DNA of 6,468 bases from an uncultured Bacteroidota bacterium (GTDB lineage: Bacteria > Bacteroidota > Bacteroidia > B-17B0 > Aurantibacillaceae): positions 1-6,468 of the forward strand of contig CAIXZI010000231.1 of assembly GCA_903923915.1 (NCBI GenBank), given 5' to 3'. Below, one piece after another: positions 1-6,468 of the stretch. Made by a program: the position numbers and the translations under genes. Each line of letters starts with the position of its first letter. Position 1 is the stretch's first letter. The notes below the pieces were generated by a model, which worked only from the letters and a program-made list of their open reading frames with translations, searched no databases and had not been told where the DNA came from.

Positions 1-1
1 C

Positions 2-64
2 CTGTTTACAGACTCTGGTGGATATCAGATCTTCAGCTTGGGGCATGGGTCTGTTTCTGCCGAA
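2..64 (+). other. tRNA-guanine transglycosylase (Tgt)-like active-site fragment at the left edge
   Basis: The first in-frame codons read [11 protein letters not shown] followed by [13 protein letters not shown](F/Y)Q(V/I)FSL is the signature around the catalytic/substrate-recognition Asp and the base-stacking Tyr/Phe of the TGT family (Asp102 and Tyr106 in the Zymomonas enzyme). The GHGSV continuation resembles the form of this segment seen in some TGT proteins, such as chlamydial ones, as I remember them. Nothing further of TGT follows: the frame passes straight into ClpX linker residues. GC content is 50% over bases 1-60 and 27% over 121-180, which fits a different origin. It may be a chimeric sequence join, or less likely a real recombination scar. 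Confidence 0.6.
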
Positions 65-1177
65 AGCGAGCAATCTCAAAAAGAAAGCGCCAAAGAAACC
101 CTTACCATGTTAAAACCCGATGCTATTAAAAAGTATTTGGATGAATATATTATTGGGCAAGACCAAGCTAAAAAAGTAATGAGTGTGGCGGTTTACAACC
201 ACTTTAAACGTATTTCAAATCCTAACCACATAATTGATAAAGAAGAAATTGAAATAGAAAAATCTAACATTATTTTGGTTGGTGAAACCGGTACAGGTAA
301 AACCTTAATGGCTCGTACCATTGCTAAATTATTGAATGTGCCTTTTTGTATTGCAGATGCCACCGTGCTTACCGAAGCAGGTTATGTGGGCGAAGATGTT
401 GAGAGTGTATTAAGTCGTTTATTACAAGCGGCTAACTTTGATGTGCCATCAACCGAGCGTGGCATTGTGTTTATTGATGAAATGGATAAAATTGCCCGTA
501 AGGGAGACAATGCTTCTATTACGCGCGATGTATCTGGCGAAGGCGTACAACAAGGTTTATTAAAATTGTTAGAAGGCTCAATTGTTAACGTGCCCCCCCA
601 AGGCGGGCGAAAACATCCGGAGCAAAAAATGATTCAGGTAAATACTAAAAACATACTATTTATTTGCGGTGGCGCTTTTGATGGCATTGAAAAAATTATT
701 GCCCGCAGGTTAAACACACAGGCTATTGGTTTTAGCTCTTCGGTTAATGCAAGTGAAGTTGACAGAGGCAATATGTTGCAATACATTCTTCCGCAAGATT
801 TAAAAACATTTGGTTTAATTCCTGAGTTGATTGGGCGTTTACCAATTACAACATACATGAGTTCTTTAGATGCAAAAACATTGCGTCGTATTTTAACCGA
901 ACCTAAAAATGCGTTGGTAAAACAATATCAAAGTTTATTTAGAATGGATGAAATTGAATTAGATTTTGATGAGGCCGTATATGATTTAATTGTTGGTAAA
1001 GCACTTGAATATAAGCTTGGAGCACGTGGTTTGCGTGGTATTTGCGAGGCCATCATGTTAGATTTAATGTATGAAATTCCTTCGCAAAAAAATCCGCCAA
1101 AAACATTTTTGGTAACACTAGATTATGCCAATCAAAAACTTTCTAAGGCAAATTTAGGTACTTTAATGGCAGCCTAA
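2..1177 (+). CDS. clpX: ATP-dependent Clp protease ATP-binding subunit ClpX, 5'-truncated and joined to foreign-looking N-terminal codons
   Basis: ClpX is the AAA+ unfoldase that feeds substrates into the cytoplasmic ClpP protease. Residue numbers count from the TTG at 38. Visible motifs are Walker A GETGTGKT (82-89), pore loop GYVG (115-118), Walker B IVFIDE (143-148), the second pore-loop region [11 protein letters not shown] (163-173), the RKH loop (191-193), sensor-1 region [13 protein letters not shown] (202-214), the ClpP-binding IGF loop (230-232) and sensor 2 GARGLR (328-333). The AAA+ part is complete to the stop at 1175-1177. The N-terminal four-cysteine zinc-binding domain of ClpX is absent: clear ClpX similarity begins near the codons for [18 protein letters not shown] (from 107), with linker-like residues before it. 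The frame is open to the left edge, and codons 2-64 resemble tRNA-guanine transglycosylase. The TTG at 38 lies inside that foreign motif, so it is not a credible native start. The true clpX start is not in the window. Confidence 0.93.
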   Translation: MFTDSGGYQIFSLGHGSVSAESEQSQKESAKETLTMLKPDAIKKYLDEYIIGQDQAKKVMSVAVYNHFKRISNPNHIIDKEEIEIEKSNIILVGETGTGKTLMARTIAKLLNVPFCIADATVLTEAGYVGEDVESVLSRLLQAANFDVPSTERGIVFIDEMDKIARKGDNASITRDVSGEGVQQGLLKLLEGSIVNVPPQGGRKHPEQKMIQVNTKNILFICGGAFDGIEKIIARRLNTQAIGFSSSVNASEVDRGNMLQYILPQDLKTFGLIPELIGRLPITTYMSSLDAKTLRRILTEPKNALVKQYQSLFRMDEIELDFDEAVYDLIVGKALEYKLGARGLRGICEAIMLDLMYEIPSQKNPPKTFLVTLDYANQKLSKANLGTLMAA

Positions 1178-1201
1178 CAATTTAGATTTATAGATTCGAA
1201 G

Positions 1202-1240
1202 AATTATAGAATAATACATTTAATCAATAATTCTATAACT
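1202..1240. repeat. Imperfect inverted repeat between clpX and murQ
   Basis: Arms GAATTATAGAAT (1201-1212) and ATTCTATAACTC (1230-1241) pair at 11 of 12 positions around a 17-nt loop. The repeat ends 12 bases before the murQ ATG. The stem is AT-rich and no T-run follows it on the + strand, so it is not a convincing intrinsic terminator. It could be an operator or an RNA hairpin in the clpX-murQ spacer. The whole 76-bp spacer shows no TAnnTTTG promoter, which leaves read-through from clpX possible. Confidence 0.4.
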
Positions 1241-1253
1241 CAAAACTCAACAA

Positions 1254-2066
1254 ATGGCTAAAACTACCGAAAGCGATTCGAAGTACAACCATCTGGAAAA
1301 GATGAATGTTGCCGAACTTCTTAAAAATATTAATAAAGAAGATAAAACAGTTCCTTTGGCTGTTGAAAAAGCCATTCCACAAATAGAAAAATTAGTAAAG
1401 GTTATTGTTACCCAAATGAAAAAAGGCGGACGCTTATTTTATATGGGCGCTGGTACCAGCGGTCGTTTAGGTATTGTTGATGCATCAGAATGTCCACCAA
1501 CTTATGGCATTGAACAGGGTATAGTTGTTGGTATTATTGCAGGCGGAGATACCGCTATACGCAAGGCTGTTGAGTTTGCCGAAGATGATGAAAACCATGG
1601 CTGGAAAGATTTACAAGCGTATAAAATTTCGAGCAAAGATGTAGTAGTTGGTATTGCTGCATCGGGAAGTACACCCTATGTTATTGGAGCTTTAAAAGCT
1701 TGTAATGCAAAAAAAATTGCAACAGGTTGTATTGTTTGCAATGCAAATAGCGTGTTGGCTAAAACAGCTAAGTACCCGGTTGAGGTTATAAGTGGTGCCG
1801 AGTTTGTTACGGGTAGCACACGCATGAAAGCCGGCACAGCACAAAAGCTTACGCTTAACATGATTTCTACTTCGGTTATGATTAAGTTGGGTAGAGTTAA
1901 AGGCAATAAAATGGTTGATATGCAGCTTAGCAATAATAAACTGGTTAAGCGTGGCACCAATATGTTAATGAAAGATTTGAATATAGAGTATGCAAGTGCT
2001 GAGGTTTTATTATTAAAACATGGCAGCGTGCGCAAGGCAGCAATTGCATATAATGCTAAAAACTAA
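1254..2066 (+). CDS. murQ: N-acetylmuramic acid 6-phosphate etherase
   Basis: MurQ cleaves the lactyl ether of MurNAc-6-phosphate to give GlcNAc-6-phosphate and D-lactate, a cytoplasmic step of peptidoglycan recycling. The 270-residue protein is a single SIS domain. It shows the family blocks in order: the N-terminal TES motif (5-7), GRLFYMGAGTSGRLG (59-73), DASECPPT (76-83), AVEFAEDD (105-112), VVGIAASGSTPYVIGAL (131-147) and TGSTRMKAGTAQKL (186-199). Glu79 and Glu110 have the same 31-residue spacing as the two catalytic glutamates of E. coli MurQ (Glu83 and Glu114). The length is a little below the roughly 300 residues of the E. coli enzyme because the C-terminal helical region is short. 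The ATG at 1254 is chosen because the TES motif follows at once; no Shine-Dalgarno is visible. It lies 76 bp after clpX on the same strand and overlaps the convergent M1 peptidase gene by 11 bp. Confidence 0.95.
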   Translation: MAKTTESDSKYNHLEKMNVAELLKNINKEDKTVPLAVEKAIPQIEKLVKVIVTQMKKGGRLFYMGAGTSGRLGIVDASECPPTYGIEQGIVVGIIAGGDTAIRKAVEFAEDDENHGWKDLQAYKISSKDVVVGIAASGSTPYVIGALKACNAKKIATGCIVCNANSVLAKTAKYPVEVISGAEFVTGSTRMKAGTAQKLTLNMISTSVMIKLGRVKGNKMVDMQLSNNKLVKRGTNMLMKDLNIEYASAEVLLLKHGSVRKAAIAYNAKN

Positions 2067-5000
2067 CCGCCTGCTTTATTAATCCGAAAGGATTTATTTT
2101 ATTAAGATTTAATACAAAACGTATTTGTTGGAACACACCATTCTTTACACCGTTAAGTGTATTATTATCCAGTATATTTTGACTAACAGCAATAGGTATA
2201 AACACTTCGCATATATCACGCGCTATAACAATATCTATGCCTACGTTATAAAAAAGATTTTGGTTAGGTATTCCGTTTGATGCACATGCACCAATATCAG
2301 CATATAAAAGCAATGGCAGCTTAAATATTTTAGGACTTTTTATATTTACTGAAGCCAACCAATTATCTGTTTGCCCCAGTGAGGTATAAACTTTAAAAGC
2401 ACCATCTGTTTCTACAAATTGTCCTGTAGCAAGCCCCGCAGATTCACTTCTTCCTAGGTATAAATAATCATACATATAATCTTTATCTCCGCGCCAACCA
2501 CTTAATCTAAAACGATAATCAATAGAAGAATTTTGGTTTTGGTAGAACATCTTTCCCGCAAAAGCACGTATTTCAAAGAAATGAGTTTTACTAACAAATA
2601 ATTTTTGAGTAAGCGTAACTGAAACTTTTTGCATATCGGCATTGGCTTGCGCATTTACTTTAAGTAGAGTAGGGTATAGGGCACTACTGTTTGAAAACTG
2701 ATATAGTAAATCATGTACTCTGTAAGTTCGAGAATCTTGGTAAACTTGAGGAATGAATGGTAAAGGACTCCAATCTCCTTGTACGCTATAATTAGTAAAT
2801 TGTTGTTGTATAAAAACATAACGGTAGGTAACTCTATGTTGAAAGGCTGAGGTAGCTTGTTTCTTTTTAAAATCTAAATTTATATAGGGTGCTATTTTGT
2901 TATAGTTATTAGTAAACACATTTTGCTCGTAAGCAAATCGTTGTGTTTTTACACCAATGTTTATGCTGCTAAATAAACCCTTAGGATGGATATTAAATTT
3001 TGCATTGGCAATGCCTGTAATATTTTTATTGCCGAAGGCATACATAGGAGCCAATTCTGTTTCAACTTTTTTCTCAAAAAAGACATGGTTGTAATAAGCC
3101 AGACCCAGCATATAACCATTGTATAAATTATACCCCATAATAGGGCTATAAAATAATTGTGTTTTGTATGGGTTATCTAATGCAGCAATAAACTCGGGTT
3201 TTAGAGGCCCTGTCTTTTTAAATAGTCCGTGTGTTCTTATTGTATTATTTTTTCTATTAATATCAGGCATTACCTCATTATAATCTATCTTAAATGAAGT
3301 AATTTCAGATGGTGGAAAAAGTAATGTTTTAGAGCCTTCAAAACCATCATACCAGACCATACCAACCAAATCTTTTTTGTTTAGACCATATAAAGCAACG
3401 GGACCATTAATTTTTCCTGTATTTTTTACTTTAATAGAATAAGAACCGTCTTCTTCTTTTTTAACCGAAGAAACTTTGTAATCTAATTTTTTAGTGGTAG
3501 AAATTAAATCATCAAAAAACCAACTTAAGTTTTTTTCACTATAGTATTCAAGTGTTTTACGTAAATCAGCAGGTTTAGGATGTTTAAATTTAGTTTGATT
3601 AAAATAAAATTGCATGGCTATATCAAAATCGTTTTCGCCCATGTAATTCATTAAGTAATTAAAAAGTATGGCTGTTTTACCGTAAGCTATTGATGCATAA
3701 TTAATGCTTGTAAATTTATCTGAGGGTAAAGAACAGGGTTGATCATCGCCTTGTTTTGCTCTCGAAGCATACTCCCAATAATAGGAGTGTGCTTGCTTAT
3801 ATTTATTCATGTGCAACAAGCTAAACGTGCTGTCTCTGCCCCAAAGGGTTGCCAGCGTGGCATTTGGGTATTTTTTTTGCACATAACGCATTTCATTAAA
3901 TGAATTTATACCTTCATCCATCCATACGTTTTTACGCTCATTACTACCTAACATGCCGTAAAACCAATTATGCCCTACTTCATGTGTTATTACCACATCT
4001 AATTCAAAGGCTGTGGCTGCTTCTCCAATAATAGTAATATTCGGGTACTCCATACCTCCGCCAGCAGCAATGGTTCCATCAACAGCTGTTACATTATTAT
4101 AAGCATAATCGCCGTTCCATAATGAGTAATAATAAGTAGCATCACTAACATATTCAATGGCATCTTTCCATAAATCTATATTAGCGTCGGTAAAAATTGC
4201 CCAGGTATTTACACTTGTTTTTGTGTGTGGTAAAACCATTTCGCCACGTAATACGTTGTAACGCTTATCAGCAAACCAAGCAAAATCGTGCACGTTATCT
4301 TGTTTAAAACGAACGGTTTTTAAAACAGTATCCGATTTTGGAAATGACATATCCTTTTTAAAGGAAGCTGAATCAAGTAGTTTTATTTTCTTTTCAGTAG
4401 CTATAATTTTTTGTAATAAAAATTTTTCTTCTTCTTCGTTATCATATCTATCGCCTGTTGCCGCCAATACATAATTTTTAGGAAGTGTTATGCTTACATC
4501 AAAACTTCCAAATTCCGAATAAAATTCGCCTTGGTCTAGATAAGGCATTTGGTTCCAGCCATTAGCATCATACACGGCAGGTTTTGGATACCATTGAGAA
4601 ATATAATAAGCTTGATTATCATGCCCTAAACGAGAAAAAGCAGCCGAAGGAATTTTAACTCTAAAAGGAGTTGTTATGTTTATGCTCGCTCCAGACTTTA
4701 ATGTATAGGGTAAATAAACCTTACATATATCGTGGTTTTCTTTATCGTATTCAATTTTTAAGGACGTATTATCTGCTTTAAAATCAAGACTATCTATATA
4801 ACCTTTATCCTGATCTTTAGCAAAATAAAAAACACGATGGCCTTGTTGTAAAAGTTGCTTGGCAAGTGCAGTAGAGTTGTCTTTATACGCATTAGGCCAT
4901 AAATGAAAATAAATAAAATCTAAATCATCGGGCGAATTGTTTTGATATACAATACTTTCTGTAGCACTTAATGTGTGTTTTACATCGTTTAATTTTACGT

Positions 5001-5088
5001 TAATAGTATAATCAACTTGTTGCTGAAAGTACGTTTTTTGTGAAAAAGCAATTTGCGAAATAAACAATAGCAGCACCCATTTCTTCAT
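2056..5088 (-). CDS. Secreted M1 family (gluzincin) metallopeptidase with a C-terminal outer-membrane beta-barrel-like region
   Basis: This is a 1010-residue zinc aminopeptidase-like protein. Residues 1-16 form a Sec signal peptide (MKKWVLLLFISQIAFS, cleavage probably before Q17). An M1 N-terminal beta domain (about 20-210) precedes the catalytic domain. That domain has the exopeptidase-type motif GGGMEYPN (343-350), the zinc site HEVGH (369-373, codons 3970-3984) with the third ligand Glu392 in WMDEG exactly 18 residues later, and the expected transition-state Tyr469 in IAYGK. All catalytic residues are present. From about residue 640 the sequence changes to alternating aromatic/polar stretches rich in Tyr, Phe, Asn and Gln, with SGWRGDKDY near 863-871 and a C-terminal Phe, as in outer-membrane barrels; this part is inferred. 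There is no obvious type IX secretion tail. The gene is 68 bp downstream of the lipoprotein gene and probably co-transcribed with it, as no clear promoter of its own is seen. Its substrate is unknown. Confidence 0.9.
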   Translation of the reverse strand: MKKWVLLLFISQIAFSQKTYFQQQVDYTINVKLNDVKHTLSATESIVYQNNSPDDLDFIYFHLWPNAYKDNSTALAKQLLQQGHRVFYFAKDQDKGYIDSLDFKADNTSLKIEYDKENHDICKVYLPYTLKSGASINITTPFRVKIPSAAFSRLGHDNQAYYISQWYPKPAVYDANGWNQMPYLDQGEFYSEFGSFDVSITLPKNYVLAATGDRYDNEEEEKFLLQKIIATEKKIKLLDSASFKKDMSFPKSDTVLKTVRFKQDNVHDFAWFADKRYNVLRGEMVLPHTKTSVNTWAIFTDANIDLWKDAIEYVSDATYYYSLWNGDYAYNNVTAVDGTIAAGGGMEYPNITIIGEAATAFELDVVITHEVGHNWFYGMLGSNERKNVWMDEGINSFNEMRYVQKKYPNATLATLWGRDSTFSLLHMNKYKQAHSYYWEYASRAKQGDDQPCSLPSDKFTSINYASIAYGKTAILFNYLMNYMGENDFDIAMQFYFNQTKFKHPKPADLRKTLEYYSEKNLSWFFDDLISTTKKLDYKVSSVKKEEDGSYSIKVKNTGKINGPVALYGLNKKDLVGMVWYDGFEGSKTLLFPPSEITSFKIDYNEVMPDINRKNNTIRTHGLFKKTGPLKPEFIAALDNPYKTQLFYSPIMGYNLYNGYMLGLAYYNHVFFEKKVETELAPMYAFGNKNITGIANAKFNIHPKGLFSSINIGVKTQRFAYEQNVFTNNYNKIAPYINLDFKKKQATSAFQHRVTYRYVFIQQQFTNYSVQGDWSPLPFIPQVYQDSRTYRVHDLLYQFSNSSALYPTLLKVNAQANADMQKVSVTLTQKLFVSKTHFFEIRAFAGKMFYQNQNSSIDYRFRLSGWRGDKDYMYDYLYLGRSESAGLATGQFVETDGAFKVYTSLGQTDNWLASVNIKSPKIFKLPLLLYADIGACASNGIPNQNLFYNVGIDIVIARDICEVFIPIAVSQNILDNNTLNGVKNGVFQQIRFVLNLNKINPFGLIKQAVSF
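2081..2102 (+). terminator. Possible intrinsic terminator of murQ, inside the 3' end of the opposing gene
   Basis: AATCC (2081-2085) and GGATT (2090-2094) form a 5-bp stem closed by a GAAA (GNRA-type) tetraloop, followed by the T-rich stretch TATTTTATT. It begins 15 bases after the murQ stop codon. The stem is short, so strength is uncertain. It lies within the last codons of the M1 peptidase gene on the other strand, which must keep its reading frame through it. Confidence 0.4.
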
Positions 5089-5113
5089 ACGGTAAAGATG
5101 GTAAATTTTTAAT

Positions 5114-5137
5114 AAAATGGGTTAAAATGACCATTTT
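5114..5137 (-). repeat. Small inverted repeat in the lipoprotein-M1 spacer
   Basis: AAAATGG (5114-5120) and CCATTTT (5131-5137) are perfect 7-bp arms around a 10-nt loop, and occupy the middle of the 68-bp gap. Read on the - strand the stem is followed by ATTAAAAATTT, so a weak or partial terminator after the lipoprotein gene is possible. The low GC content makes this uncertain, and it could equally be chance in AT-rich DNA. Confidence 0.25.
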
Positions 5138-5156
5138 TCTGCATTTAAAAGCAAGA

Positions 5157-6143
5157 TTAATTAGGTTTTAAAACACCAAATTTTGATTGTTTAAAATCAA
5201 TAGCAATTACAGTATTAAAAAAATAGGCATTGCCAATTGTTCCTTTAACTTCTTCTTGCTTAAACATTTCGGTATAGCCATTTAAATTTAAAGGCATAAC
5301 GTAAGCTTTCATTTTTAGTAGTTTTTCTTTTCCAAAAAAAACATCTTTATTTATTTCTGCGCCTAATATATCGTATGCTTTTTCTTTAGATGAAATTTTT
5401 ATGGTTTCTTTTTTTGATACATCGCAAATATTTTTCCAGTTATTTTCATCAGTAACTAAAGGAAAAATACTGGAGCCTGTTTCAAACATATACCATTGTG
5501 TTGTGCCGTTAATTTGTAAAGGCAGTTTTATTCTCCCATTGGTAATTTTGCAGTCTAAAAAATTAAACTTGTCTGTTTGCTTTGGATTTAAAGAATCTAC
5601 AATGGCAATGCGGTTGTTTTTATAATCGATAAGCAATACTTTGTTTTTTACTATATCTGCGCCTATAATGCCAATATGTTTTTTTGTTAAACTTGAGATA
5701 GAATCTGCCGGAATTTCGCCCCCAAATTTTTTATAGTAAACAACACTTTTAAGCTGCGTTAAAAAACTATCTAATGATAATTCAATATCTTTTATCTCGC
5801 CTTGGTTTTCTTTTCCTATAGCAACCTCAGAAAGAATAGTATCTAATTTTCTACCAAACTCCGGATAAGTTGATAAATAAGCTTTAAATGAATTTACGTA
5901 AACAATAGAGATATCAGACCCTAAATCTAACTGGGCTAAAAAATTATGCGGAACGCCTTTAAAGTTTACCGGTATAAACATGGCAACTTTATCAAAATAC
6001 TTATTGCCAAGCGAATCTCCGGCCCATTCAAAATTTGCCCAGTTTAATTCTTCGAGATCTTTTTTACCTGATTTACAAGATGTAAATAAAATACTAATTA
6101 GTACAAAACTACTTAGAAAAAGAGATGTTGCTTTTTTTGTCAT
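5157..6143 (-). CDS. Lipoprotein with two retropepsin/pepsin-like aspartic-protease lobes (degenerate)
   Basis: The start is taken at the ATG at 6141-6143, giving 328 residues. The frame is open to a TTG at 6180-6182, but that would bury the signal peptide and overlap the promoter. Residues 1-23 are a lipoprotein signal (MTKK, a hydrophobic stretch, then LFTSC with Cys23 as the likely lipidated residue). After Cys23 the sequence is KSGKKD, basic rather than an acidic surface-export signal, so a periplasm-facing location is plausible. Two lobes follow. Lobe 1 has LDLGSD (72-77), then IIGAD (159-163) and LLIDYKNNRIAIV (170-182). Lobe 2 has FETGSS (220-225), then GTIGNA (301-306) and VIAIDFKQSKFGVL (312-325). 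These match the layout of aspartyl proteases: D(T/S)G(S/T), then hydrophobic-hydrophobic-Gly, then a closing strand. Neither lobe has a standard DTG, so activity is doubtful. The fold is inferred from motifs only. It lies upstream of the M1 peptidase gene on the same strand. Confidence 0.75.
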   Translation of the reverse strand: MTKKATSLFLSSFVLISILFTSCKSGKKDLEELNWANFEWAGDSLGNKYFDKVAMFIPVNFKGVPHNFLAQLDLGSDISIVYVNSFKAYLSTYPEFGRKLDTILSEVAIGKENQGEIKDIELSLDSFLTQLKSVVYYKKFGGEIPADSISSLTKKHIGIIGADIVKNKVLLIDYKNNRIAIVDSLNPKQTDKFNFLDCKITNGRIKLPLQINGTTQWYMFETGSSIFPLVTDENNWKNICDVSKKETIKISSKEKAYDILGAEINKDVFFGKEKLLKMKAYVMPLNLNGYTEMFKQEEVKGTIGNAYFFNTVIAIDFKQSKFGVLKPN

Positions 6144-6162
6144 GTTTGATTTAATTACTGCA

Positions 6163-6190
6163 CAAATATAAATAAAATGCAATATTGCAA
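6163..6190 (-). promoter_or_regulatory. Bacteroidota-type promoter of the lipoprotein gene
   Basis: On the - strand, TATATTTG (6163-6170) matches the Bacteroidota -7 element TAnnTTTG perfectly. A TTG (6188-6190), the minimal -33 element, lies 17 bp upstream. The predicted transcription start is a few bases downstream, leaving a short leader of roughly 12-15 nt before the ATG at 6143. This supports the shorter start for the lipoprotein and suggests that the lipoprotein and M1 genes are one transcript. Confidence 0.6.
6178..6189. repeat. 12-bp perfect palindrome in the promoter spacer
   Basis: TGCAATATTGCA is its own reverse complement. It fills the upstream part of the spacer and overlaps the -33 TTG of the lipoprotein promoter, where a dimeric repressor would be expected to bind. 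Its role as an operator is an inference from position and symmetry. Confidence 0.35.
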
Positions 6191-6423
6191 TTAACCTGCA
6201 TAAAGCCCATACATTTTATGGATTTTAGACGAATAGTAAATAATGACAGTTTGTTTTGATGTATATGTTTGTCGATAGAAGGGTTTATAATTAGTTTGCT
6301 TGCACGTAAAAGCTATTTTCTTAATGAAATGCGAGTTATTATTTATAACCTTTATTAAATATAAAAACTAAGTTTTGAACATAGGTGTAGTAAATATAAT
6401 TCTCTTACTATAAGAAGATTTTA
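6191..6423. other. AT-rich intergenic stretch with no recognised gene
   Basis: I see no coding region beyond short frames of 11-13 codons, and no tRNA-like or rRNA-like sequence. Minor structures are CATAAA/TTTATG (6199-6204 and 6215-6220), GTTAT/ATAAC near 6335-6349, and TCTTA/TAAGA (6403-6407 and 6411-6415). All are short enough to arise by chance in DNA of this composition. The stretch separates two divergently oriented transcription units. Confidence 0.6.
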
Positions 6424-6431
6424 TATATTTG
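6424..6431 (+). promoter_or_regulatory. Promoter -7 element for the right-edge gene
   Basis: TATATTTG matches TAnnTTTG, the Bacteroidota -7 element, and lies 29 bases before the ATG at 6461. No TTG is present at the expected -33 spacing (around 6401-6405 the sequence is TCTCT), so the upstream element is weak or missing. The position relative to the start codon fits a leader of about 20-25 nt. Confidence 0.45.
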
Positions 6432-6460
6432 AAATATAATAAATTTAAACCCTATTAAAA

Positions 6461-6468
6461 ATGGCAAA
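6461..6468 (+). CDS. Start of a truncated gene at the right edge
   Basis: ATGGCAAA gives Met-Ala and two bases of a Lys or Asn codon. An A-rich run (TATTAAAA) directly precedes the ATG, as is common at Bacteroidota starts, and a TAnnTTTG element lies 29 bases upstream. Only two full codons are visible, so the product cannot be identified. The call rests on the promoter and start context alone. Confidence 0.4.

Noticed and set aside
634..858. 74-codon open frame on the - strand within clpX
   Set aside because: It lies wholly inside the strongly conserved ClpX coding region, and its translation has no recognisable motif; it is a frame shadow.
2004..2019. Perfect GTTTTA/TAAAAC hairpin that could terminate the M1 transcript
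   Set aside because: It is AT-only apart from one pair, lies in murQ codons for VLLLKH and has no T-run in the M1 direction.
1676..2035. 119-codon open frame on the - strand within murQ
   Set aside because: It is fully contained in murQ, whose + strand translation matches the family throughout.
5401..5625. Open frame on the + strand within the lipoprotein gene
   Set aside because: It is antisense to a gene with clear signal peptide and lobe motifs, and has no start context or family resemblance.
6144..6182. Upstream TTG start extending the lipoprotein by 13 residues
   Set aside because: It would put residues MHFIYICAVIKSN before a typical lipoprotein signal peptide, and the codons overlap the TAnnTTTG promoter.
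6219..6260. Short frame starting ATGGATTTTAGA (13 codons)
   Set aside because: It is too short, with no ribosome-binding or promoter context and no recognisable product.
6264..6271. TATGTTTG, a second + strand match to TAnnTTTG
   Set aside because: There is no TTG at proper spacing upstream and no gene follows within about 190 bases; likely a chance match in AT-rich DNA.
6403..6415. TCTTA/TAAGA mini-palindrome beside the right-edge promoter
   Set aside because: A 5-bp stem with a 3-nt loop is expected by chance in this AT-rich stretch.

Overview
This is an AT-rich window from a member of the Bacteroidota (Bacteroidetes). The evidence is threefold. The ClpX and MurQ sequences are of Bacteroidota type. 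There is a secreted lipoprotein and a 1010-residue M1 peptidase with an outer-membrane-like C-terminus. Two sites match the Bacteroidota promoter element TAnnTTTG, and no gene has a clear Shine-Dalgarno sequence. The exact genus cannot be read from the window.

Layout. (1) Positions 1-1177, + strand: a clpX gene without its N-terminal zinc-binding domain. In its place, in frame, are about 21 codons that look like the active-site segment of tRNA-guanine transglycosylase (TGT). This is most simply a chimeric join at the edge of the sequence. (2) Positions 1254-2066, +: murQ, complete, for peptidoglycan recycling. (3) Positions 2056-5088, - strand: a large secreted M1 (gluzincin) metallopeptidase with an intact active site and a C-terminal part that looks like a membrane beta-barrel. 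It converges on murQ, and the two coding regions overlap by 11 bp. (4) Positions 5157-6143, -: a lipoprotein with two degenerate aspartic-protease-like lobes, 68 bp upstream of the M1 gene on the same strand and preceded by a good Bacteroidota promoter. (5) Positions 6144-6460: an AT-rich intergenic region holding that promoter and, at its far end, a second promoter-like site facing right. (6) Positions 6461-6468: the first codons of a probable + strand gene cut by the window edge.

Functionally, clpX (cytoplasmic protein unfolding) and murQ (MurNAc-6-phosphate catabolism) are housekeeping genes. The - strand pair may be an envelope-localised protease unit: a lipoprotein with an aspartic-protease-like fold followed by a surface-type metallopeptidase. 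I found no CRISPR array, tRNA, rRNA, insertion sequence or phage feature. Nothing here looks like a new defence or mobile system; the points worth checking are the TGT/ClpX junction, the M1-barrel architecture and the two-lobed DLGS/ETGS lipoprotein.
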